In this document: in pieces, positions 50,781 through 57,757 of the stretch | How positions within the stretch are numbered: position 1 is the first letter of the stretch | Layout of the letters: every line of letters starts with the position of its first letter | From: a virus | Strand: one strand, 5' to 3' | DNA length: 64,000 bases | Virus record (IMG/VR): IMGVR_UViG_3300033997_000077 | Location: 1-64,000 of that record | Translations under genes and position numbers: made by a program | Notes under the pieces: model-generated | What the model saw: only the letters and a program-made list of their open reading frames with translations | Told to the model about the DNA's origin: nothing | Database searches by the model: none

Positions 50781-51554
50781 ATGGCAATGAGCGATTCATT
50801 GGCGCGCATGATTGACCCCGCGCCTTTGCTGCTGACAGTTCGCGGGATCAAAGAACGCTTCCGCGATGTGCTCGGCGTCACCAACTTTAGCGTCCAGTTC
50901 CATAACAACTGGAAGCAGGGATTGCGAGCCAGTAAGCCTACGGGCACCTCGTATCCGCACGGCGGGTTCAAGATGACGGCGATTAACGTCACCGAGAACA
51001 ACATCAAGAACATGCTGCGTGTTGGTACAGGCGACGGCATCGTCAGTGGCGGTAACAACAACGCGATACTGCAACGCTCCTTTCTCATTCCGGTATTGAT
51101 TAACTGCGAGTGCGAGATCAAGTTTCAGGACATGCAAGAGGCGTTGGCCTTTTGTACGGCGGCGTCAATCTTCTTGCCTGTCGGTATGTTGAGCTTCGAG
51201 ATCGCCTACGCGCGGAACAAGTGGCACAGCAACGTAACGTTGAGCGGCGGTGGCAAGTCCATGCCGCTACCGATGATTGACGACCTCAACGAGGGAAGCA
51301 CGCCGGGCACGGCTGCCGTTACTTTCTCGCTGGACGTCACGTCGAAGATCGGCTTTATCCGCGACATCACCAAGATTAACAACTATGGTGCTGTGCAGTT
51401 CAACGTTGAAGCTAACCCGACGCCGCCGGACGCAGACATCAACGAGCTGAATAGTGTGCTGGACGATCCGCAGTACGCGCTCTCCAAAGAGGAAGCCGAC
51501 GAGCTGCGCCGCACACAATCAACGATTGATATGCTGATGCGAGGAATACGATGA
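50781..51554 (+). CDS. putative head-tail connector/tail completion protein
   Basis: 257 residues. It contains SVQFHNNWKQGLRASKPTG, MTAINVTENNIKNMLRVGTGDG and a beta-rich middle (FLIPVLINCECEIKF). ATG 50781 is used (GGGG upstream); ATG 50787 and TTG 50763 are in-frame alternatives. No hit-level motif was recognised. The position between the capsid unit and the sheath suggests a neck or tail terminator protein. Coupled to the next gene by ATGA. Confidence 0.55.
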   Translation: MAMSDSLARMIDPAPLLLTVRGIKERFRDVLGVTNFSVQFHNNWKQGLRASKPTGTSYPHGGFKMTAINVTENNIKNMLRVGTGDGIVSGGNNNAILQRSFLIPVLINCECEIKFQDMQEALAFCTAASIFLPVGMLSFEIAYARNKWHSNVTLSGGGKSMPLPMIDDLNEGSTPGTAAVTFSLDVTSKIGFIRDITKINNYGAVQFNVEANPTPPDADINELNSVLDDPQYALSKEEADELRRTQSTIDMLMRGIR

Positions 51555-51931
51555 CAGTTATCTCTCACCAAAATGCGCGCACCCGATTCCGCCCGACCGA
51601 TGCTACCTTGATTCTGGACGTCAGTGTTCAGCAGGTTCAAGGCCGTGGCCGATCTCGGATTATGCGGCAGACCAAGCAAGCGCCCGTGAAAGAGGGCGAC
51701 CGCCAGTCGGTATCGCAGTACCGAACTTCCGTCGATTCGCGAGGCTTAGAGCTGAAGGACATTGACGGTATGATCACTATCGAGACGAGCTTCCCGATCA
51801 CCATTATGATCGGCGGTGCCGCGTTGCCCTGCACTGGGATCTTCGCGATGACAGGCTCGATAGATTCGCTGATAATTGTGGCCGCGCAGCCGACTGTGGT
51901 GTCCATTACAGCGGTAGTCCGTAATTTATAG
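51551..51931 (+). CDS. hypothetical tail/neck protein, 126 aa
   Basis: A small beta-rich protein (MTVISHQNARTRFRP..., TIMIGGAALPCTGIFAMTGSI). It overlaps its upstream neighbour by ATGA and precedes the sheath gene by 25 bp. It is comparable in place to the tail terminator or neck genes of myoviruses, but no motif confirms this. Confidence 0.55.
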   Translation: MTVISHQNARTRFRPTDATLILDVSVQQVQGRGRSRIMRQTKQAPVKEGDRQSVSQYRTSVDSRGLELKDIDGMITIETSFPITIMIGGAALPCTGIFAMTGSIDSLIIVAAQPTVVSITAVVRNL

Positions 51932-51956
51932 ATGTCCATTCGAATGGAGAATCCCA

Positions 51957-53669
51957 ATGGCCTTTAATACACAACATACCAGTGCTGGCGTGTACTTCTC
52001 GATCAATGATCGTGGAGCGAATGCCGTGCTGGCTGTCGGTGGGGTCGCGACTTTGGTAATGCCTCTTCCTCTCGGGATCGTTGGTAAGAACATGCGTGTT
52101 CTTGCTTCCGAAGTCGACGAGCTGCTTGGCCCGTCCGTTGGACGTTACTGGCAGAACGTTGAAATCCTGAAGTTGCTGGCGTCGCAAGCGCGCTACCTCA
52201 ACATCACTCGCGTTGGTCACAACGTCAAGTTCGCTGCCTCGATGGTAACGACCTTCAACAACTTCGCCACTACTCGCAACCTTGCTGCTGGTCTCGATAA
52301 CCTCGATACCGTGCTGTTCAACGACAAGGACATCATGCTGGTAGCGGCCCGTCACGCTGGCGATAACGGCAAGAACTACTACTTCGCGTTCGAGCCTGAC
52401 CTCACGGATCCTGATGGCGAATCCTTCAACTTCTACGTGTATCGCGTCGGGTACAAAACCCCGATTCATACCTACCGTGGTTGCACGCTCTTCTACAAGA
52501 AGGACGACAACAACGAGCAGAAGTTTATCGAAGAGATGGTGAACAACGATCACCTCTGCCCCATCATGGTGTTCGTCAACGAAGACCACTACAAGCTCAA
52601 GAGCGACCCGCGCTATCTGGCAATCAACGCCATCGGCGGTGGCCCCCGTGACCCGAACGCCCCGAACGCTCCGCACGGCCAGCTGCTGCACGGAAGCGAC
52701 GGTGACGAAATCGACATCTACAGCGATGACGAAGAAGTCCGCAACCGTTCACTGGCTCTCATGCTGGAAGGCTGGGAGAACTACCGCGACTGGGAAACCG
52801 TGCGCGTTGGTATCGCGTGCGACGGCGGCTACGCTCACCCTGCGATTGCTTCCAAGATTGCGGAGATCTCCGAAGACCGGATGGACTGCATTTCGAACAA
52901 CAACGTTCCGGTGCAGTGGCAGTATCACGAAGATGCTATCGCCTATCGCTACGGTCGCAAGCTGCTCGACGGCATGGGCCTGAACATGGCTACCGCGTTC
53001 GCAACCCTGAGCAACAACGACATCGAGTACCGCGCGTCCAGCGTGGAGCGTAACATGTGGGTGCCTTGCTCTGTGGCAATGACCTACGCGATGTTGGAGT
53101 GCGACAAGGATCGTAGCTGGCTTGCTCCCGCTGGTCTGAATCGCGGCGGTTTCCCGTGGGGTCTGCGTCTGCGCCATGAAGCTCCGCTTCCGGTGCGTGA
53201 CATCCTCAACGACAACCAGATCAACTTCCCGATCCACTTCAAGTCTCCGGTCGCTCCCAATGATGCCGTCGGTATCTACATGTGGAACGCGGACACTCTG
53301 AACGGGAAACGCTCACCGCTGGACGACATCGGTGTGCAGCGTCTGCTCTCCGTCATTACCGAAAGCGTGCGTGTTAGCTTCCTGCGTTACAACTTCGAGA
53401 ACGACAGTACCGTGCTCCGCAAAGAGCTGAAGACTGACCTCGACGACAACGTGTTGCAGCCCATCACGAACGGTCGCGGTCTGGACTGGTACGAGTCAGT
53501 AGTTGATCGCCGGAACAACACCAACGCCAGCTCGGCCAACGGTGATCTGTACGTCGACGTCTTCCTCGACCCGACCCGCTACACCAAACGTATTCACCTG
53601 AACTTGAACGTGGCCCCGACGGGCAACCTCAAGGCGGTGGTTTCCCTCATTGAACGTGGACAGGTATAA
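51957..53669 (+). CDS. tail sheath protein (main)
   Basis: 570 residues, starting MAFNTQHTSAGVYFSINDRG. The C-terminal half has sheath hallmarks: DRSWLAPAGLNRGGFPWG, GIYMWNADTL, a late V..SVRVSFLRYNFENDS, and the final strand-exchange arm LYVDVFLDPTRYTKRIHLNLNVAPTG. It contracts on the tube to drive DNA delivery. The neighbouring tube gene supports this as the bulk sheath. It shares the SAGVY N-terminal pattern with the sheath-like protein at 20.6 kb. Confidence 0.9.
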   Translation: MAFNTQHTSAGVYFSINDRGANAVLAVGGVATLVMPLPLGIVGKNMRVLASEVDELLGPSVGRYWQNVEILKLLASQARYLNITRVGHNVKFAASMVTTFNNFATTRNLAAGLDNLDTVLFNDKDIMLVAARHAGDNGKNYYFAFEPDLTDPDGESFNFYVYRVGYKTPIHTYRGCTLFYKKDDNNEQKFIEEMVNNDHLCPIMVFVNEDHYKLKSDPRYLAINAIGGGPRDPNAPNAPHGQLLHGSDGDEIDIYSDDEEVRNRSLALMLEGWENYRDWETVRVGIACDGGYAHPAIASKIAEISEDRMDCISNNNVPVQWQYHEDAIAYRYGRKLLDGMGLNMATAFATLSNNDIEYRASSVERNMWVPCSVAMTYAMLECDKDRSWLAPAGLNRGGFPWGLRLRHEAPLPVRDILNDNQINFPIHFKSPVAPNDAVGIYMWNADTLNGKRSPLDDIGVQRLLSVITESVRVSFLRYNFENDSTVLRKELKTDLDDNVLQPITNGRGLDWYESVVDRRNNTNASSANGDLYVDVFLDPTRYTKRIHLNLNVAPTGNLKAVVSLIERGQV

Positions 53670-53671
53670 CC

Positions 53672-54409
53672 ATGAAGCTGAACATCAAGACCGTATCCGT
53701 TTCCGCAGCCGCTGACTTTCTGGATGCCGACAAGCACCTCAATCTGAAAAAGGTCGAAGCCGCTGGCAAGAAGATCGTTGCTGCCGCTGAGCGTTTCGCC
53801 AAGGCTCAAGCCAAGGGTGACGCAGTAGCCGCCAAGGTTATCGCTCGCATCGGATCTAAAACTCCGAAGCAGATCGAGAAAGCGATGAAGCCTGTTGGCT
53901 ACTACGTGATGAACAAGAAAGTGCACTCCAAGGTAGAGAACTACTCTGCCGTTAAGGCCAAGAAAGGCGATGCCGCCTATCTGCGCAAGCGCGCTTTCCG
54001 TGTTATGAGCCGCAAGACTCCGACCGATGCCTACGCCGTCCTCTCTCCGATCTACGACGTTCGCATTCTTGGCAAAGAAGCTGCTGCCATCCAGCGTGAC
54101 CTGATCAAGGCCATCGAAACCCATATGGGCGGACTGGACAAGACCAAGGGCCGCGCCAGCGAAATCACTCAGGCGACCCAAGCAGCCAACACCGCTGACT
54201 TCCGCAAGTCCGCTGATTTGGTGATTGGTACTCTGATCGGTGCTGCTGGCTCCAAGATCAAACAAGCCAACGTGTTCGAGTCTACTCCGGCGCGTGGCGT
54301 TCCCGCCGTTTACATCAACGTGCCCGGCGCTGGTGTTCTGGTTCTGCGTCATGCAACCAAAGCACAGCTGGCAGCTGCCAAGAAAGCCGCCGCAACTCCG
54401 GCCCAGTAA
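53672..54409 (+). CDS. basic leader-style protein between sheath and tube
   Basis: 245 residues, starting MKLNIKTVSVSAAADFLDADK, a leader-like SVSA motif. The body is Lys/Ala-rich and helical (AAAERFAKAQAKGDAVAAKV), with two shorter beta parts (VYINVPGAGVLVLRH). It may be a virion protein or a chaperone for the tail. Not recognised by motif. Confidence 0.6.
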   Translation: MKLNIKTVSVSAAADFLDADKHLNLKKVEAAGKKIVAAAERFAKAQAKGDAVAAKVIARIGSKTPKQIEKAMKPVGYYVMNKKVHSKVENYSAVKAKKGDAAYLRKRAFRVMSRKTPTDAYAVLSPIYDVRILGKEAAAIQRDLIKAIETHMGGLDKTKGRASEITQATQAANTADFRKSADLVIGTLIGAAGSKIKQANVFESTPARGVPAVYINVPGAGVLVLRHATKAQLAAAKKAAATPAQ

Positions 54410-54421
54410 TCAGGAGACACC

Positions 54422-54937
54422 ATGTCTAAGCCTACCCTTGACGAGTTCGAGTCCACTGGCGACCCGATGCTCGATGACAACTTCGAGATCATCTTCTCCA
54501 ACTTGCCTGTCGACGGCATGGACGGCGCGAAAAGCCTGCGCATTCATACCAAGACTGGTACGCTGCCCGGCGCAACCATTGAAGAAGTGATCAAAGAAGC
54601 GTTCGGTTATCAACTCCGCTACGCGGGCCGCAAGACTTTCAGCGGCTCGTTCCAGATGGAGTTCAACGAAAACCATCAAGCGAAGATCCTCAAGATCATG
54701 CGCAAGTGGCACGCGAAAATCCGTACCACCAAGACCGCACTCGGTCGCTTCAAGAAAGAGTACGCTGCAACCGTAACCTTCCGCCTGCTGGATCAAACTG
54801 GCGCGATGGTGGATGAAACCACCATCAAAGGCGTGTGGCCGGGTCAAGTACCTGACTATCAGTTCAGTGGTGCGGCGCAAGCTGTTCCCTGTTCTATTGA
54901 CTTCAAGTTCGACTACATCCTGACCGATGCGGACTGA
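54422..54937 (+). CDS. tail tube protein
   Basis: 171 residues. FEIIFSNLPVDG, TKTGTLPGATIEEVI, AGRKTFSGSFQMEFNE and FKKEYAATVTFRLLDQTG follow the pattern of T4 gp19-type tube proteins (F..F..LP, LPG..E, AGR..FSG.F...F.E, then the helix and last strands). It forms the inner tube through which DNA passes. It is placed shortly after the sheath gene, as expected. A terminator follows. Confidence 0.85.
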   Translation: MSKPTLDEFESTGDPMLDDNFEIIFSNLPVDGMDGAKSLRIHTKTGTLPGATIEEVIKEAFGYQLRYAGRKTFSGSFQMEFNENHQAKILKIMRKWHAKIRTTKTALGRFKKEYAATVTFRLLDQTGAMVDETTIKGVWPGQVPDYQFSGAAQAVPCSIDFKFDYILTDAD

Positions 54938-54950
54938 GCGCAGTAGCGAT

Positions 54951-54972
54951 AAGGGGGCCTAGTGCCCCCTTT
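54951..54972 (+). terminator. intrinsic terminator after the tube gene
   Basis: AAGGGGGC pairs with GCCCCCTT (8 bp, CTAGT loop), with a T-tract shared with the next Shine-Dalgarno (TTTGGAGGA). Readthrough for downstream genes is therefore plausible. Confidence 0.7.
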
Positions 54973-54981
54973 GGAGGATCT

Positions 54982-55647
54982 ATGCTCTTAAATTTGAGCC
55001 TATCCGCCGCCAAGCCGCAGTACACTGAATTCGACTGGTTCAAGTTTACTGGGGTGCGTGGTGTATATCTCGAAAACAAGGAATACGAAGTCCAAATCGA
55101 CGCGGGCGAACGCTTCGGTGTTTTCATCGCGCAGCGTGGCGTTATCTACGTTGTGCACGAAGACCTGCCGACTGAGCTGTTCAAGTGCGATGCGAAAACC
55201 GCACGCTCTCTAATGAGTCGAGCAACGTACTACAAGGGACGCGTTAAGGGCAAAGCTGTAAACAACAGCAGACTTGTCAAAGGCGCGAACGTTCCACGTG
55301 ACCCGACTGCGCAGCCGCCAGCAGACCCAGCACCGGAAACCAAAACCAAAGCTGTGGGCAACGCCAAAGACATCTTGACCGCAATCCGCAAGCAATCGTT
55401 CGCCAAGCCGCGCAGTATCACCTACATGCGCAGTGCCGATATGGGCGAGGGCAAAGTGTTCTACTACGACGCGACTTCTTCCTACGTTGAATCCAAGTTG
55501 AAGGCCGCACAGTGGGAGAAGCACGCGGAGAAGATGCTGCTTGCCGCAATGGCGGGCACCAGTCACGAAGTCGGGGCAGTCGTGCAGCAACCAACATCAA
55601 AGACGCAGCCCGAGCGGGCGGTGTTGATGGTTAAGGTGGACACATGA
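54982..55647 (+). CDS. leader-motif protein with the recurrent domain
   Basis: 221 residues starting MLLNLSLSAAKPQYTEFDWFKFTG. Residues about 15-92 (EFDWFKFTGVRGVYL, then AGERFGVFIAQRGVIYVVHEDLPTELFKCD) align by eye with the domain copies at the N-termini of the acidic protein (33566) and of the 5835 gene. A Pro-rich linker (residues 112-130) is followed by a helical C-terminus. The GGAGG Shine-Dalgarno is strong. The leader motif in the tail cluster shows the motif is not restricted to the 3-15 kb operon. Confidence 0.7.
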   Translation: MLLNLSLSAAKPQYTEFDWFKFTGVRGVYLENKEYEVQIDAGERFGVFIAQRGVIYVVHEDLPTELFKCDAKTARSLMSRATYYKGRVKGKAVNNSRLVKGANVPRDPTAQPPADPAPETKTKAVGNAKDILTAIRKQSFAKPRSITYMRSADMGEGKVFYYDATSSYVESKLKAAQWEKHAEKMLLAAMAGTSHEVGAVVQQPTSKTQPERAVLMVKVDT

Positions 55648-56156
55648 CCGTTACGCTGGCACAACTCGAAAAACATTCTGAAGGTCAATACGAGCCGTGG
55701 CAATCAGACAAGTGGAAAGTGCTGGCGATGCCCACCCTCGGCGGCGTCAAACTTCCCATTGAGTTGATTGAAGCTGTGACGCCGCCGTTCAACGTGCTGC
55801 AAGAGCGCGCGAAGAACATTGCATCCAGTGAAATCTACTTTGCCAACGGAACGCGGGCCGGACAATTTTCGCTGGAAGCTGCATCGACGGCCAAGCTGCA
55901 TGCACTGCGCTACTTCGACACGTGGCAGCAGATGATTCAGAACCCGTTCACTGGTGGCTTCCGGCTCCCGTCAACCTACAAGAAGAACATCAGCTGTGGG
56001 CTGTACGATCCAACCGGACAACTCGTAGTGACGATTGAAGTGCGCAACGCGTGGCCTGTTTCTTACGATGGGCTGGCGCTTGCACGTCAGTCGTCTAACG
56101 AGCCGTTGGTCGTGCAGTTCAAGTGTGATGCCTGTCGTCTAATCTGGAGTACATGA
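55644..56156 (+). CDS. putative tail-tube-fold protein (second tube-like)
   Basis: 170 residues coupled to the previous gene by ATGA. ASSEIYFANGTRAGQFSLEAA, a helix (LHALRYFDTWQQMIQ), then ISCGLYDPTGQLVVTIEVRNAWPVSYDGLAL has the order strand-helix-strands of the tube-like fold used by tube and baseplate tube proteins. It may be a baseplate-proximal or tip tube protein; sequence similarity to gp19 is weak. Confidence 0.5.
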   Translation: MTVTLAQLEKHSEGQYEPWQSDKWKVLAMPTLGGVKLPIELIEAVTPPFNVLQERAKNIASSEIYFANGTRAGQFSLEAASTAKLHALRYFDTWQQMIQNPFTGGFRLPSTYKKNISCGLYDPTGQLVVTIEVRNAWPVSYDGLALARQSSNEPLVVQFKCDACRLIWST

Positions 56157-56893
56157 TGCTTGTTACTGCTAACGAACTTGGTTCCAAACTTGTTGTCGCG
56201 GATCCGCCCATCGAGTCATTCGAGATGCGGAAGTTTCGCGGTGCTGACCTGCGGCGCGTGTGGGAAGCAAAGCCCAAGAACTCGACCGAAGAGCTTATGG
56301 CATTCGGTCACGCGATTCGCGATTGCATCGACCCAGAATCCTGCGACGTCGACAACTTGATGAACAGCCTGACTATCTACGATGCGTGGCAGCTGGTAGT
56401 TCGTCAGTGGCAAGAATCCGGCGTCCCCATGCTGCTGAAGGGTGTGTGCAACCATCCGGTGTATCACATCGTTGATGCCGATGGCATGCAGACGTCAGTG
56501 TACTCGGCAAGCAACGTTCCGGAAACCGCAACGGTGTTGAGCGTGGATGCGTGTGGCGGTACTGCTTCCGCTTACCTCAAGGCCGAAGACGTGCAAGTGG
56601 TTCAAGTCCACAGCGACTGCATGCAGCAAACTCCGCTACCTGACCTCACGCTCCCGTTGTTGCGTCAACTGTACGAAGACGATTACGATTCTACGGATCG
56701 TGTTCACCTTCTGCGTATGGTGCTGGCGGCGCACGACATTGACGAGCTGGAAGCAGCAGACATTATGAGCGTCGGCAAGTGGTTGTCCCACAACAAGCAC
56801 GGCGTGCGTAATGGCGCGTTCCTGCTTTGCCCTCAGTGCGGTCGCCAGTCTACCACCACTTGGCAAATGAACATCGGAGTGTTCTTTGAGTAA
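56153..56893 (+). CDS. putative tail assembly chaperone/baseplate protein 1
   Basis: 246 residues; the ATGATG start overlaps the upstream stop. The sequence is mostly helical, with a central beta part (VYHIVDADGMQTSVYSASN) and a C-terminal CPQCG zinc knuckle. Position between tube-like genes and the tape-measure-type gene is where tail assembly chaperones (gpG/GT, T4 gp51/gp26) are found. It overlaps the next gene by 8 bp in another frame. Confidence 0.5.
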   Translation: MMLVTANELGSKLVVADPPIESFEMRKFRGADLRRVWEAKPKNSTEELMAFGHAIRDCIDPESCDVDNLMNSLTIYDAWQLVVRQWQESGVPMLLKGVCNHPVYHIVDADGMQTSVYSASNVPETATVLSVDACGGTASAYLKAEDVQVVQVHSDCMQQTPLPDLTLPLLRQLYEDDYDSTDRVHLLRMVLAAHDIDELEAADIMSVGKWLSHNKHGVRNGAFLLCPQCGRQSTTTWQMNIGVFFE

Positions 56894-57755
56894 CATCGCT
56901 GCCCGCTTCGGCGGATTCCCCAGCGGGCTCGACGACGTTGGCCTCTACCCAATGTTGTCTCACCATATGGGCCCGCTGTTCACGGCGATTCACTATCGGT
57001 CGCCGGAGTTGCTGGTCGACGTTATCCAGAGTCTGTGCACTTACGACGTGCTGACGATGGAGGACGATGACTTCCGCTATCTGCTCGCACTCGTTGACCG
57101 TGTGTCGTACACCGAAGACAGCCGAGTGATCAACTGGCGCTGCCTCGCTCCCCGCTGGGTCAAAGGCGTGGAAGGCACAGCTGGCTTCGACTACACACCC
57201 GTCAATCCACACAATCCGAAGTACCGGAAGACTGTGTGCGACTCTCTCAATACGCAAGACGTGCGCTTCACCGTCAAGGTTGTGGGCGAACGTCGTAAAC
57301 TTCCAGCCAACATGAAGCACCCGCTGATCAGTTCGCTGGAACCCGCGTACTCCGCAATCAAGAATGGCTATCCCGAAGACCTGATCATGGCGGCCCGTTG
57401 GGTCGATTGTGATTGGCCGCTGGAAGCCATTGCGGATTCTCTAACATGCGAAGAGCTGGCGACGATCAAACGTCACATGTATTCCCGCATCGTTGTCCAG
57501 CAGAAACTGCGCTGCGCATTCTGCCCTAACGAAGTCCTCAACGTTGACCCACTCGACATGTTCGGTTTTCTGCGCGTCTTCAGTGACGTGTCGATGATGA
57601 ACATGCAGTTCAACCTGAGCATGCACTTCAACGCTTGCATCCCCGAAGACATCCCGCTCAAGCGGCTGCTGTATCACCACGGCTGCTACGTTCAGGATCG
57701 ACGCGAAGCCGAGCGGAAGAAACGGGAAGCAGCGGCAGCAGCGCATAGGAGTTAA
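56886..57755 (+). CDS. putative tail assembly chaperone/baseplate protein 2
   Basis: 289 residues from TTG 56886, which has a GGAG Shine-Dalgarno 6 bp upstream inside the previous gene. It is helical, with a CAFCPNEVLN zinc-knuckle-like pair mirroring the CPQCG of its partner. The 8-bp overlap with the previous gene recalls the G/GT chaperone pair, where the second product is made by frameshift; a +1 slip near TTT GAG TAA would be needed here but is unproven. No catalytic motif was seen. Confidence 0.5.
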   Translation: MSNIAARFGGFPSGLDDVGLYPMLSHHMGPLFTAIHYRSPELLVDVIQSLCTYDVLTMEDDDFRYLLALVDRVSYTEDSRVINWRCLAPRWVKGVEGTAGFDYTPVNPHNPKYRKTVCDSLNTQDVRFTVKVVGERRKLPANMKHPLISSLEPAYSAIKNGYPEDLIMAARWVDCDWPLEAIADSLTCEELATIKRHMYSRIVVQQKLRCAFCPNEVLNVDPLDMFGFLRVFSDVSMMNMQFNLSMHFNACIPEDIPLKRLLYHHGCYVQDRREAERKKREAAAAAHRS

Positions 57756-57757
57756 CC

